A DNA stretch of 64,000 bases from Erythrobacter sp. (lineage in GTDB: Bacteria > Pseudomonadota > Alphaproteobacteria > Sphingomonadales > Sphingomonadaceae): NCBI RefSeq assembly GCF_030066995.1, contig NZ_JASJAP010000002.1, positions 62,001 through 126,000 of the forward strand, in the 5' to 3' direction. Shown in pieces: positions 16,893-26,545 of this stretch. The position numbers and the translations under genes were made by a program. Position 1 is the stretch's first letter. The number at the start of each line of letters is the position of its first letter. Under the pieces are notes generated by a model that was not told the origin of the DNA, did no database searches, and saw nothing but the letters and a program-made list of their open reading frames with translations.

Positions 16893-19661
16893 TCATTCGT
16901 ACGCTACGCTCAGCCCGAGAAAGAACTGCCGCCCACGTGGATCATAAGAGCCCGCATTGATCGGAATGAAGCTGGCACCCGACTGGAAGGGTGGAAGTTG
17001 ATTGAACAGGTTGTTCACCCCGGCGCGCAGTGTGATGGGGCTGCGACCGGCTTCGAAAGAGTAGCTGTAAAGCACGTCCACCCGTTGATCGTCAGAGGTG
17101 TCCTGGCGCGGGTCATCATCCGGGATCAGATCGTTGGTGAGGCCTGCCGTAACGCGATAGACCGCTTGGATGAAGTGTCCATCGAGCCCCCATGAGGCGC
17201 CGAAATTGCCGCGCCACTCCGGAATCCCGAAGTCCGATCCCCCGGCTGCGATGTCATTGGTGCGACCGACGCCGTCTACCACGGGAGCGTTGGCGTTCGC
17301 CTTGAAGTCATAGCTGTTCGTCCAGGATCCTCCGGCGAAAAAAGAGAGCGCGCCCGGTATCGCGGCGGTGTCAACGTCCCAGTTGACGGAGAAATCGAAC
17401 CCGTCGGTTTTGAGCGAGGATGCGTTGATCCAGTTCACATCGATCGCGACGATCTCCCCACCGGGCAAGGTCGTTACGCGGTCGGCGTTCGTCACGCCGC
17501 CCGAGGCGACGAAATCGTCCACCACGTCCTGGGCGTTCTCGAGCACGATCAAGCCAGTGAAATCGATGTTCCAATAGTCCAACGCAATGTTGAGACCCGG
17601 AGCGGGTGTTAGGACCAGCCCGGCGTTGATGACATCGGCCTCTTCCGGATCAAGGTCGGGGGTTGGTTGCGTCAGAAGCAGAGGTTGCAGAATACCGAAA
17701 CCTGGCTGGTTCACTTGCTGAGTTCCGGTCTGGGTGCCGAATAGCTGGATCAGCCCCGGCGCGCGGAAGGAAGTTCCCCAGGAAGCGCGGACAGCCAAAA
17801 CGTCGTTGATCGTCCAGAATGCGCCGACCTTCGGGTTGAAACTGCTGTAGGCATCGTAGTCCTCGTACCTGCCCGAAAGGTTCAGATCGAACCCTTCGAA
17901 GATCGGCGCCTTCGCTTCGAAGAAGCCCGAATGGCTGTCGATAGAGCCCGAAAAAGGCACTTCGCTGGAGACAAAACCGAAAGCGCCATCAAGTTTGAGA
18001 TCGTTGAACGTGCGTGAGAGAGAAGTGTCGCGGTACTCGTAACCCACGGCCACTTCGACGGCTCCGGCAGGCAGCTCGAATAGACTCCCCCGGACCACTG
18101 CGGTGCCAACCAGAAGGTCCGAATCCGCAAAGTTGATCGCGCGCGGGGTGATGTATTCGACCAGTTCGGGATCATTGAACTGCGGATCGCCCTCGGAAGC
18201 CAGATAGGCGTTTCCAAACGGGTTGAAGTACTGACAATCGCCCACACCGGGAGTGCCGTTTACAGTATCGCAGTCGGGTCCACCCAGCCCCACCAGGGCG
18301 TTCGTCAGCCGTTCCACATGCGTGTCGCGCGTGCTCGATACGGTGCTGTTCTCGGAATAGGTAAGGTTGGCGCTCCAAGACCAATCGCTTGCGCCGATGT
18401 CGCCATCGGCCCATCCCGTGATGCGCCAGGTTTCCGTGTCGGCGAGCGAGATGAACGGCTCACCGCTCGGAGGACCGTTGGGCCGACCGCGATACAGGAC
18501 ATCGCCGCCGAACGTGTTTCCAGGGTTTTCCTCAGGCACGAGTATCGAGCCAAACACAGGGAACGCGAAGCCACCGGCGCGCGACAGCTCGTTCTTCGAA
18601 AATGTGCCCTCAACCCCGAGCTTAAGCGACGCGCTGGCGTCAATCGTGATCGCGGCGTACGAATTGATCCGCTCCGATGCGGCGATTGAATCTCGCGCAA
18701 GCAGAAGGTCCGTCCGACAGATCTGATTATTGTTCGACGGCGGTCCAAGAAAGCCCGCGATCCCTGCCGGACCAGGCCCGCCCAGGCTCTCATCCTCGCA
18801 CAGCGGATCGCGGATGAAGCGGTCGGGGAGCGAGCTGGCGGGCACCGAGGCATTGTAGGTTTCGCCTGGGATCAGCCGATAGCTCGAAGGATTGCCGAAA
18901 CTGGAGAGCGAACCGTTCTCGAAATTGTTCTGCGTCAGGAATTCATCGACCTCGTTATAGCCGCGAAAATCGAACGACGTTCGGTTCATGTAGTCGGCGG
19001 CGGCCACGAAGTGCACATCGCCGAAGCGTTGCCCGATGATCGCGCCGATAACGGTCTCTTCATGCGACACCCCATCAAGGTTGTTGTGTGTAACGTCCAA
19101 CGCGACACCTTCGAAATCGTCACGCGTGATGAAGTTGACAACACCGGCGACAGCGTCGGCTCCGTAGGTAGCTGACGCCCCGTCTTTGAGGACTTCCAGC
19201 CGTTCGATCATGATCGCCGGCAGGATCGTGCTGACGTCAACCGCGACCGTGTTGGCGTTGTTTGCCTCCGCGCTATCCACGATCCGGCGGCCGTTCAGCA
19301 GCACCAGAGTAGCGCGTGGTCCGAGGCCGCGAAGGTTGATCGTTGCCGCGCCGGACTGACCATTGGCTTGCGCATCCGTGAACACTGCGCTGCCGGCAAA
19401 GGCAGGAACCAGATTGAGCAGTTCGCCAACGGAACTGCGCGGTTGGGTCTCGATGTCTTCTCGCGAGATGACATTGATTGGCGTTGCGCCGAACTCGCGT
19501 TGCCCCAGCAACGTGCCGGTGACGACGATCCCTTCATTCTCCTGCTCGGATTGCGTCTCCCCTGTATCGTCTTGTGTTTGCTGGGCCTGAAGCCCGGATC
19601 CCATGGCGACCAACGACGCTCCCAGAAGCCAGCCGCCACACTTGAGCAATTGCCAACGCAT
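16893..19661 (-). CDS. TonB-dependent receptor
   Basis: A 922-residue outer-membrane receptor. ATG 19661 is chosen over ATG 19664 for its spacing to the GGGGAG ribosome site. Signal peptide to about residue 27; TonB box-like IVVTGTL near 45; plug domain (ISREDIETQPRSSVGELL, then LRGLGPRATLVLLNGRRI and DGASATYGADAVAGVVNF) over about 55-180; the rest is a 22-strand barrel closing with an aromatic-ended strand (FFLGLSVAYE). Receptors of this size and plug type in sphingomonads take up oligosaccharides, peptides or aromatic compounds. Position next to the hexuronate operon suggests uronate oligomers as ligand, but the neighbouring peptide locus is an alternative. Confidence 0.92.
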   Translation of the reverse strand: MRWQLLKCGGWLLGASLVAMGSGLQAQQTQDDTGETQSEQENEGIVVTGTLLGQREFGATPINVISREDIETQPRSSVGELLNLVPAFAGSAVFTDAQANGQSGAATINLRGLGPRATLVLLNGRRIVDSAEANNANTVAVDVSTILPAIMIERLEVLKDGASATYGADAVAGVVNFITRDDFEGVALDVTHNNLDGVSHEETVIGAIIGQRFGDVHFVAAADYMNRTSFDFRGYNEVDEFLTQNNFENGSLSSFGNPSSYRLIPGETYNASVPASSLPDRFIRDPLCEDESLGGPGPAGIAGFLGPPSNNNQICRTDLLLARDSIAASERINSYAAITIDASASLKLGVEGTFSKNELSRAGGFAFPVFGSILVPEENPGNTFGGDVLYRGRPNGPPSGEPFISLADTETWRITGWADGDIGASDWSWSANLTYSENSTVSSTRDTHVERLTNALVGLGGPDCDTVNGTPGVGDCQYFNPFGNAYLASEGDPQFNDPELVEYITPRAINFADSDLLVGTAVVRGSLFELPAGAVEVAVGYEYRDTSLSRTFNDLKLDGAFGFVSSEVPFSGSIDSHSGFFEAKAPIFEGFDLNLSGRYEDYDAYSSFNPKVGAFWTINDVLAVRASWGTSFRAPGLIQLFGTQTGTQQVNQPGFGILQPLLLTQPTPDLDPEEADVINAGLVLTPAPGLNIALDYWNIDFTGLIVLENAQDVVDDFVASGGVTNADRVTTLPGGEIVAIDVNWINASSLKTDGFDFSVNWDVDTAAIPGALSFFAGGSWTNSYDFKANANAPVVDGVGRTNDIAAGGSDFGIPEWRGNFGASWGLDGHFIQAVYRVTAGLTNDLIPDDDPRQDTSDDQRVDVLYSYSFEAGRSPITLRAGVNNLFNQLPPFQSGASFIPINAGSYDPRGRQFFLGLSVAYE

Positions 19662-19834
19662 CATCTCTCCCCTTTGATCGTTGTCTTCTTGATTCCCCAA
19701 TCTGGAAGGCTTGTTGGAAGAGTTCGTGGGCTGGCATCTCTTGCTCAGAAATTCGGTCCCAAGACCGCGCCCAGCCTGCCTCGCCGTTCCCCCTTACCTC
19801 AGTCCCTCAACACAATCAGGATCGCAATTAATCA

Positions 19835-19863
19835 GACGTCTGTCAAATTATTCGTCAGACGTC
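19835..19863. promoter_or_regulatory. Inverted repeat operator upstream of the TonB receptor
   Basis: Perfect 8-bp arms GACGTCTG (19835-19842) and CAGACGTC (19856-19863) separated by 13 AT-rich bases. It lies in the 338-bp region between the receptor start (19661) and the uxuB stop (20000), otherwise without a recognisable gene. Spacing and AT-rich centre fit a dimeric repressor site (LacI or GntR type); no such regulator gene is in the window. Confidence 0.45.
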
Positions 19864-19999
19864 GTTTTATTATTACTTTCTTGCGTGGCCTTCATGCGGG
19901 CACGGATCGGGCAGGAGTGCCGGCAGGCGCTCCATTTTGATGGGAAAAGAGCTTTCGATTTAGAAGCTTGCCGCGAGCCAACGCCGGGCCCCGAACCGG

Positions 20000-21355
20000 T
20001 TACGTCTCAAACCAGCTACGTAGCTTTCCATGGTCCTGCCAAAGGGCGCTTCTCATGCCATCACATCCGAAGCAGCGGTCAAGGACCGCCTCGGCCCCGC
20101 CCTTTCGCACAAGGGCCTGCAGTTCGTCGCCCATTGGATCGTCGACAAAGCGGCCATCGTGAAGGTGCCAAAGCCACGCCGCAAACGCTTGGCGGATAGC
20201 GGGCGCATCGCTCCCACGCGATGCGTGCCAGGCGATCGTGTCGAGCCAGCGCTGCGGGATTTTCTGGGTGCCATCCATGGCGATCTGATCGAGCCGGTGG
20301 CGCAAGGCAGGGTCGCGAAACCGCTCTAGCAATTCGGCTGCGTAGCCGTTCAGATCCTGGTCGGGAGCGGCATCGACCGTCGGCGCGGCTTCTTCGAGCA
20401 TCAGCGATCTGGCCATCGCGCCAAGCTCCGCATCCGCCATCGCTTCGTGCACATAGGCATGACCCCGCTGGAGACCGCAATAGGCGAGGAAGGAATGCGC
20501 GCCGTTGAGCATGCGCAACTTGGCGGTCTCGTAGGGTGCAACATCGGACACCAATTGCGCGCCGTGCTGCTCCCAAGCGGGACGAGGCCCGGCGAAACGA
20601 TCCTCGATCACCCATTGGCTGAAGCGCTCGGTGAAGATGGCGCCATCGTCCTCCACGCCAAGGCGTTCTGCCAGCCAGGTGCGGTCTTCACCGGTCGAGC
20701 GCGGAACGATGCGGTCGACCATGCTGGAGGGGAAGGTGCAATGCTGTGCGATCCACTCGTCAAGGTCGGGCGCGCGCGCTGCAGTCCATTGCGCCATAAG
20801 CTGTTCGAGCGTGCGACCGTTATCCGGCAGGTTGTCGCAGCACAGCAGCGTCACACCGGGGAGGCCCGCACCGCGCCGCCGTTCGAGCGCTTCTGACAGC
20901 AGCGGATAGAAACTCTTCTGCGCAAGGGAAAGATCGAGCGTCCCCGCCCCACTGCGGGCATAGCCCTTTTCAGTCACTGTGAAACTGACGATGTGGCAAT
21001 CGGGCGAAGCGACCCGCGCGATGATTGCATCGCGATCGCGCGCTGCCACCAGCACCTCTCGCACCGCGGCGATCACCCGCGTTGCTGCGTTCTCGCCCGA
21101 GCGTTCGGTCAGAGTGTAAAGCCCGTGCTGGGGGTTCAACTGGTCGGCGACGGCGGCGGAACGCAGCGAGACGCCGCTGATCGCCCAGCCTCGATCGCCT
21201 GCATCCATCGCCAGATCTGTGTACCAGGCCTGATGCGCGCGGTGAAACGCACCGATCCCGAAATGGACGATGCCAATGCTCTGCGCATCGCGATCATAGC
21301 CGAACCGCGTCACATCTTGTGGCAATTGCGTCAGTGCCGATGGCGAAAGCCTCAC
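20000..21355 (-). CDS. uxuB: Fructuronate reductase / mannitol dehydrogenase family
   Basis: A 451-residue long-chain NAD(H)-dependent polyol dehydrogenase. GTG 21355 overlaps the uxaC stop (GTGA); the open frame before it lies inside uxaC. The Rossmann part shows GIVHFGIGAFHRAHQAWYTD (about 23-42); catalytic-site segments include LLCCDNLPDNG and KLRMLNGAHSFLAY (the family K-x-x-x-x-N-x-x-H motif, about 300). UxuB reduces fructuronate to mannonate. Order with glucuronate isomerase supports that role; tagaturonate reductase (UxaB) activity is the alternative since UxaC also isomerises galacturonate. Confidence 0.88.
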   Translation of the reverse strand: MRLSPSALTQLPQDVTRFGYDRDAQSIGIVHFGIGAFHRAHQAWYTDLAMDAGDRGWAISGVSLRSAAVADQLNPQHGLYTLTERSGENAATRVIAAVREVLVAARDRDAIIARVASPDCHIVSFTVTEKGYARSGAGTLDLSLAQKSFYPLLSEALERRRGAGLPGVTLLCCDNLPDNGRTLEQLMAQWTAARAPDLDEWIAQHCTFPSSMVDRIVPRSTGEDRTWLAERLGVEDDGAIFTERFSQWVIEDRFAGPRPAWEQHGAQLVSDVAPYETAKLRMLNGAHSFLAYCGLQRGHAYVHEAMADAELGAMARSLMLEEAAPTVDAAPDQDLNGYAAELLERFRDPALRHRLDQIAMDGTQKIPQRWLDTIAWHASRGSDAPAIRQAFAAWLWHLHDGRFVDDPMGDELQALVRKGGAEAVLDRCFGCDGMRSALWQDHGKLRSWFET

Positions 21356-22752
21356 AGCCGATAGGCTTTCTTGGCGAGGTTGTACGCAAGATCCTGCGCC
21401 AGTTCCGCGGCCTCCCAATCCTCGATCCGATGCTCGGCGACGAGCTGCGCGAGGAACCCGCAATCGATCCGCCGCGCGACGTCATGTCGCGCCGGGATCG
21501 AAAGGAAGGCGCGCGTGTCGTCATTGAAGCCGACCGTGTTATAGAACCCTGCGGTCTCGGTCGTCATCAGCCGGAACCGCCGCATTCCTTCGGGGCTGTC
21601 ATGGAACCACCAGGCCGGCCCCAGCTTGAGGCACGGATAATGCCCGGCGAGCGGCGCCAACTCGCGCGCATAACTGCTTTCATCGAGCGTGAAGAGGATG
21701 ATCGAAAGGTCTGCCGCGTTGCCGTATTTGTCGAGCAGTGGCTTCAATGCGTGAACATAATCGGTGCGCGTCGGAATATCTGCGCCTTTGTCGCGCCCGA
21801 AGGTCTCGAACAGGCGCTGATTGTGATTGCGCAGGCTGCCGGGGTGGATCTGCATTACCAGTCCGTCTTCAAGGCACATTCCCGCCATTTCGGTGAGCAT
21901 CTGGGCACGAAAGAGCTCCGCATCTTCGGGCGATGCTGCTCCACCCTTCACACGGTCAAACAGCGCCTCCGCCTCAACGGGCGAGAGGTTTGCTGTCGCT
22001 GCGGTTGGATGGCCATGATCGGTCGATGTGGCCCCAACCTGCTTGAACACCTCACGCTGCTGGCGGTGCGCGGCAAGATAACCAGGCCATGTAAAACAGT
22101 CTTCGCCGCTGATCTCGGAAAACCGGGCGAGGTTGTCGGTGAACCCTTCGAATTCGGGATCGACCACGGGGTCGGGACGATAGGCGGTGATGACGCGACC
22201 GTTCCAATCGCATGCCTGGATCGTGCGGTGATGATCGAGCGTATCGAGTGGACTCTCCGTCGTCGCGATGACTTCGATACCGTAGCGATCAAACAATGCT
22301 CGCGGGTGGAAATCATCACGCTGCAACTTGTCGGATATGGTGTCGAAATAGAGATCGGCGGTCTCCCCATCGAGCTGAACATCTATCCCGAACGCTTCGG
22401 CAAACACCCAGTCGAGCCACATGCGCGACGGAGTGCCTCTGAACAGATGGTAATTCTCGGCGAGGATCCGCCAGGCTTCCCGCGGGTTGGCCTTGTGCCC
22501 GCCGATGCCTAGCTGTTCGAGCGCGATCCCTTGCGAATAGAGCATGCGAAACAGGTAGTGATCCGGCACCAGCAGCAACTCGGTCGCATTGCCGAACGGC
22601 TCGTTGAGCGCAAACCAGCTCGGGTCGGTGTGGCCGTGCGGGCTGATGATCGGCAAGTCGGCCACGCTCGCGTAAAGCTCACGCGCGATGGTTCGTGTCG
22701 CGGGATCGGCGGGCAAAAGTCGGTCGGGGTGAAGGTCAAGCGGGCGGGGCAT
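21352..22752 (-). CDS. uxaC: Glucuronate (uronate) isomerase
   Basis: A 466-residue enzyme of full family length. It interconverts glucuronate and fructuronate (or galacturonate and tagaturonate). Hallmarks are ISPHGHTDPSWFALNEPFGN near the N-terminus (metal-site His pair), TTESPLDTLDHHRTI in the middle and KLGPAWWFHDSPEGMRRF towards the C-terminus. Its ATG overlaps the dctM TAA by one base and its stop overlaps uxuB, so it sits in the middle of one coupled transcript. Confidence 0.95.
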   Translation of the reverse strand: MPRPLDLHPDRLLPADPATRTIARELYASVADLPIISPHGHTDPSWFALNEPFGNATELLLVPDHYLFRMLYSQGIALEQLGIGGHKANPREAWRILAENYHLFRGTPSRMWLDWVFAEAFGIDVQLDGETADLYFDTISDKLQRDDFHPRALFDRYGIEVIATTESPLDTLDHHRTIQACDWNGRVITAYRPDPVVDPEFEGFTDNLARFSEISGEDCFTWPGYLAAHRQQREVFKQVGATSTDHGHPTAATANLSPVEAEALFDRVKGGAASPEDAELFRAQMLTEMAGMCLEDGLVMQIHPGSLRNHNQRLFETFGRDKGADIPTRTDYVHALKPLLDKYGNAADLSIILFTLDESSYARELAPLAGHYPCLKLGPAWWFHDSPEGMRRFRLMTTETAGFYNTVGFNDDTRAFLSIPARHDVARRIDCGFLAQLVAEHRIEDWEAAELAQDLAYNLAKKAYRL

Positions 22753-24044
22753 TACGGAGTCTCCGAAGCAAAGAATTCGACAGGGGCCAGCGACAATGCA
22801 GGCACAAAAGTTATCAGGGCCAGCGCGGCGATCAGCGTCAGATAGAATGGCCAGATAGTCGCCATGAGGCTGGTTACCGGCAATTTGCCCACGGCCGAGC
22901 CGACGAAGAGCACCGACCCGACCGGCGGGGTAACCAGACCGACGCCCAGATTGAGCATCAGGATCACGCCGAAATGGACAGGGTCGACACCCGCATCCAT
23001 CGCCACGGGCAGGAAGATCGGTGTCGTGATCACGATCAGCGGCGCCATATCCATGAAGGTTCCGAGCGCCAGAAGCATCACGTTGAGGATGAGCAAAGTC
23101 AGGAGCGGATTGTCGGTCATGAAGCCGATCATCGCGCCAAGCGCCGCGGGCACTTCAAGCAACGCCAGCGCAAACCCGAACGCCGTCGCGGCGGCGATGA
23201 TGAACAGCACCATGGAAGCGGTGCGCACCGATTGCTGCGCCGCCTGCCAGAATTCGCTCCAGCCCAGCGCGCGGTAAACAAGAACGCCCACCAATACCGT
23301 GTAGATGACTGCGATCGCCGAGCTTTCGGTCGGGGTGAAAAATCCACTCAAGATGCCGCCCATAATGATCACCGCGGTCATCAGGCCGGGCACCGCATAG
23401 ATCGCGGCCTTTACCAGCGCGCGCCAGCCCGGAAAGCGCCCGCGCGGCAGATCTCTTCTGCGCGCGACCAGCCAGGCCGTGACCATGAGCATCGCGCCGG
23501 TCACGAGGCCCGGGACGATCCCTGCAAGGAACAGATCACCCACCGAAAGGCCCATTCCCGAGGCGGCGGAATAGATGATCATGTTATGCGATGGCGGGAT
23601 CAGCAGGCCGACGATGGCGGCGGTGACCGTGACATTCACCGCGTAGTCCTTGGGATAGCCCTTCTCCTCCATGAGTGGGATCATGGTCGATCCGATCGCC
23701 GAAGCGCTGGCAATGGCCGAGCCCGACACCGCGCCAAACATCATCGAGGCGCCGACATCGACCAGCCCGAGACCGCCCCGCACCCGGCCCAGCGCGGCAT
23801 CGGCGACTCGCACCAGCCGCCCGGCGATCCCCGCGCGGTACATCAGGTCTCCGGCAAAGATGAAGAAGGGTATCGCCATGAGCGCAAACACGCTGATCCC
23901 CGAAGCGATACGCTGCACCGCCACGGTCGGGGGAATACCGATGACGGCGAAGCAAGCCAGCGCCGACCCGAACAGCGCAAAGCCCACCGGGACGCCGATA
24001 ACGAGCAGCAGCGCGAGCGCGCCCAGCAGGACCGCGAGTTCCAT
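22752..24044 (-). CDS. dctM: TRAP transporter large permease, DctM type
   Basis: A 430-residue protein with about 12 hydrophobic helices and the DctM family profile: GIPPTVAVQRIASGI, IPFFIFAGDLMYRAG, FGAVSGSAIASASAIGSTMIP, IPPSHNMIIYSA and LNLGVGLVTPPVGSVLF. ATG 24044 shares one base with the dctQ TGA stop. Together with DctP and DctQ it forms a sodium-driven uptake system; genetic linkage to uxaC/uxuB points to a hexuronate substrate. Confidence 0.94.
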   Translation of the reverse strand: MELAVLLGALALLLVIGVPVGFALFGSALACFAVIGIPPTVAVQRIASGISVFALMAIPFFIFAGDLMYRAGIAGRLVRVADAALGRVRGGLGLVDVGASMMFGAVSGSAIASASAIGSTMIPLMEEKGYPKDYAVNVTVTAAIVGLLIPPSHNMIIYSAASGMGLSVGDLFLAGIVPGLVTGAMLMVTAWLVARRRDLPRGRFPGWRALVKAAIYAVPGLMTAVIIMGGILSGFFTPTESSAIAVIYTVLVGVLVYRALGWSEFWQAAQQSVRTASMVLFIIAAATAFGFALALLEVPAALGAMIGFMTDNPLLTLLILNVMLLALGTFMDMAPLIVITTPIFLPVAMDAGVDPVHFGVILMLNLGVGLVTPPVGSVLFVGSAVGKLPVTSLMATIWPFYLTLIAALALITFVPALSLAPVEFFASETP

Positions 24045-24508
24045 CAGTCCCCTGCGCTCTCTGGCGACTTGGCCTGCCATGTCTGGGGTAAGGCAAACCA
24101 GGCCATCAGCAGACCCGCCAAGGGTAAAGGGAAATAGGCCACCGCCCGGCTGAGCCCAAGCGAGGGGATGGTGTTGCCACGCACAGCCCAGCACAGCTGC
24201 GTCCCATAGATCGCCAGCATAACGCCAAGGAAAAGCGTAATCGCAGCCACGACGCGGCGCAGGATCGTCGCGCGTTCTCCGAGGCGGCCTTCGAGCAGCG
24301 CAATGCGGATATGGAACCGTTCGTAGACCCCGGCTGCGGCCGCCAACATGACGTACCAGATCATCAGCGCAAGCGCGGCCTGTTCGGTCCATGATGGGCT
24401 TGAATCGAGCACGAATCGCCCAAACACCTGCCAACCGATAATCGCGGTCATCGCCACCAGGCCGAGCGCCGCCAACCGGATCAGGGCCATCGAAAGCCAG
24501 CGCGTCAT
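24044..24508 (-). CDS. dctQ: TRAP transporter small permease, DctQ type
   Basis: A 154-residue protein with four predicted helices and the family segment W-Q-V-F-x-R-F-V-L-D-S-S-P-S-W-T-E-Q (about 26-43). Its ATG overlaps the dctP stop (ATGA), and its stop overlaps the dctM start. Confidence 0.92.
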   Translation of the reverse strand: MTRWLSMALIRLAALGLVAMTAIIGWQVFGRFVLDSSPSWTEQAALALMIWYVMLAAAAGVYERFHIRIALLEGRLGERATILRRVVAAITLFLGVMLAIYGTQLCWAVRGNTIPSLGLSRAVAYFPLPLAGLLMAWFALPQTWQAKSPESAGD

Positions 24509-25521
24509 GGCTGTGGCTCTTCAAGCGCTACGATCTGCTCTACCAATCGTGCTTGCGCTGCGGTGGTCACATGGGCCTGCCAGACCGACTTCATCCGCGC
24601 TGCAAATCCGGCGGTATCGAGTTCGTTCACCTCAACACCTGAGGCAACGATCTGCGCGCGCGATTGGGCGACGCGCTCATCCCACAGTTTACGCATATAT
24701 GAGACGCTGTCGCGCGCGGCGGTGCGGATAAGCGTCCGCTCCCCTTCGCTCAGCCTGTCCCAGCTGTGCTTGCTCATCACCAACACCTCAGGCGTGAGCA
24801 GGTGCCGCGACAGGCTGTAATACCCTGCCACCTCGTAATGCCGTGCGCTTTCGAAGGAGGGCCAGTTGTTCTCGGCCCCATCGATCACGCCCTGCGCCAG
24901 CGCCTGATATACCTCGCCATATGGGATCGGCACGGCATTGGCGCCCAGCGCATTGACCATGCTGACATAGAGATCCGATGCGGGCACCCGCAGTTTGAGG
25001 CCGCGCATGTCCTCGGGCGTACGGATTGGCCGAGTGGTGTTGTAGAAGCTGCGTGCACCCGAATCATAGAAGCACAGGCCGATGAGGCCGTGTGGCGCTA
25101 GCGAGGCAAGGATCTCTTCGCCGATCTCGCCGTCAAGCGCCCTCCGCATATGCTCGGTCGAGCGGAATACAAACGGGAGCGAGGCGGGGATGGTCAGCGG
25201 GGCAATCGAATTGAGCGGCGCGAGATTGACGCGAGTGAAATCGAGGCCCCCGAAGCTAGTAATTTCCAGGGTATCGATCTCGCCGCCGAGCTGCCCGCCA
25301 GAATAGACCTTCACACCCAGCCGCCCGCCGCTGCGCTCGGCCAGGAGTCTTCCAACATATTCGACCGCACGCACGGTGGGATAATCCGCTGGATGAGCAT
25401 CGGCAGCGGTGAACAAGCCACCAAGCGTGCGCTCACAAGCCGCCAGCATCGGCGTGCCAATAGCGGCAGCCGCACCGGCGATCCAGCGCCGCCGGGTCAA
25501 TGTATGGCCATGGATACCCAT
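24505..25521 (-). CDS. dctP: TRAP transporter substrate-binding protein, DctP type
   Basis: A 338-residue periplasmic receptor. ATG 25521 is chosen because an export signal follows directly: LTRRRWIAGAAAAIG with a closing LAAC that could be a Tat/lipoprotein signal. DctP motifs are SGGQLGGEIDTLE, KLRVPASDLYVSM (the ligand-carboxylate Arg lies in LRVP) and QGVIDGAENNWPSF. The Arg-containing pocket fits a carboxylate sugar. Four bases separate it from the kdgK stop. Confidence 0.92.
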   Translation of the reverse strand: MGIHGHTLTRRRWIAGAAAAIGTPMLAACERTLGGLFTAADAHPADYPTVRAVEYVGRLLAERSGGRLGVKVYSGGQLGGEIDTLEITSFGGLDFTRVNLAPLNSIAPLTIPASLPFVFRSTEHMRRALDGEIGEEILASLAPHGLIGLCFYDSGARSFYNTTRPIRTPEDMRGLKLRVPASDLYVSMVNALGANAVPIPYGEVYQALAQGVIDGAENNWPSFESARHYEVAGYYSLSRHLLTPEVLVMSKHSWDRLSEGERTLIRTAARDSVSYMRKLWDERVAQSRAQIVASGVEVNELDTAGFAARMKSVWQAHVTTAAQARLVEQIVALEEPQP

Positions 25522-25525
25522 GAAA

Positions 25526-26545
25526 CTAACGCGCCACGTCGCCCGCGTTTGCATCAAACCTTTCGAGTTCGCTGCGAGATATGGTCAACATGTCACCATG
25601 CTGGCCGTGCTTCAGCGCACTCAGCGCAAGTCCCGCGCTTCCAATTGCATAGAGTGTGGCGTCTTCGCGCCAACGCATCAAGACGCCCGCAGCAAAAGCA
25701 TCGCCTGTACCGATGCGATCGACGACATCTTCGATCAGGACTGGACGGGATTCCCAGTGCGCCTCGGGCGTATCGATCCGGGCGCTGATCGAATGCGCAC
25801 TCGCTGAATGAACAGTGCGCTGAGTCGACGCGATGAGCTTGAGACCGGGGAACTGATCGAAAGCGGCTTGCGCTGCGGCGGCGCGGTCCCCTTCGGTTTC
25901 GCTCGAAAATTTCTCACCAAGCATCATACCGATGTCCTTGTAATTCCCGAACAGGATCGTTGCCGATGCAGCCAGCTCCCGCATAATTGCAGCCGGATCA
26001 CCGCCCCATTCCCGCCATAGACTGGCCCGAAAATTCCCGTCCAGCGACACAGGCACAGCGGCCTTACGCGCCGCCGCCGCCGCCGCCTGCACCAGCGTCA
26101 CCCCGTGCGGACCTAAGGCAGGGGTAATGCCCGAGATATGCAGCAAGCTTGCGCTCCCGAGCAGGCCGGCGAAATCATAAAAGCAACTATCGGAGTTGGA
26201 GAATGCGCTGCCAGCTCGGTCATAGATAACCTCGCCGGCGCGCGATCCGACGGGAGGTTGATAAAAATACAGTCCCATTCGGCCGGGCATTCGCGCGATG
26301 CCGCTGACATCGACCCGAGAGGCGGCCAGCCCGCGCACAGCCCGGTTGCCAAGAGGGTTATCCGGCACGGTGGAAACCATCTTGGCAGGGACACCGAGCT
26401 GACCCAGCGCTGCCGCCACATTTGCTTCTGCTCCGCCTACCGTCAAATCGACTTTGTCGGCGCTTGCAAAAGGGTGACCCGGCGCAGCGGAAACCCTCAA
26501 TAGGACTTCCCCAAAGCACAAAACGGGACAGGAATTTTCGGACAT
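25526..26545 (-). CDS. kdgK: PfkB family sugar kinase, probable 2-keto-3-deoxygluconate kinase
   Basis: A 339-residue ribokinase-fold kinase with the N-terminal GGAEANVAAALGQLG motif and the C-terminal DRIGTGDAFAAG motif containing the catalytic Asp and anion hole. YFYQPPVGSRAGEVIYDRAGSAFS is the usual KDG-kinase lid segment. The product, KDPG, feeds the Entner-Doudoroff aldolase. It is the first gene of kdgK-dctPQM-uxaC-uxuB, behind a promoter with operator copy 4. No mannonate dehydratase (UxuA) or KDPG aldolase gene is visible, so these must be elsewhere. Confidence 0.87.
   Translation of the reverse strand: MSENSCPVLCFGEVLLRVSAAPGHPFASADKVDLTVGGAEANVAAALGQLGVPAKMVSTVPDNPLGNRAVRGLAASRVDVSGIARMPGRMGLYFYQPPVGSRAGEVIYDRAGSAFSNSDSCFYDFAGLLGSASLLHISGITPALGPHGVTLVQAAAAAARKAAVPVSLDGNFRASLWREWGGDPAAIMRELAASATILFGNYKDIGMMLGEKFSSETEGDRAAAAQAAFDQFPGLKLIASTQRTVHSASAHSISARIDTPEAHWESRPVLIEDVVDRIGTGDAFAAGVLMRWREDATLYAIGSAGLALSALKHGQHGDMLTISRSELERFDANAGDVAR

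Noticed and set aside
21319..22512. Open frame of about 397 codons on the plus strand
   Set aside because: Antisense to uxaC, with no domain; explained by GC-rich codon usage.
22695..24137. Long open frame of about 480 codons on the plus strand across dctM and uxaC
   Set aside because: It is antisense to two clear genes and has an Arg/His/Gln-biased composition; it arises from the GC-rich codons of the real genes.
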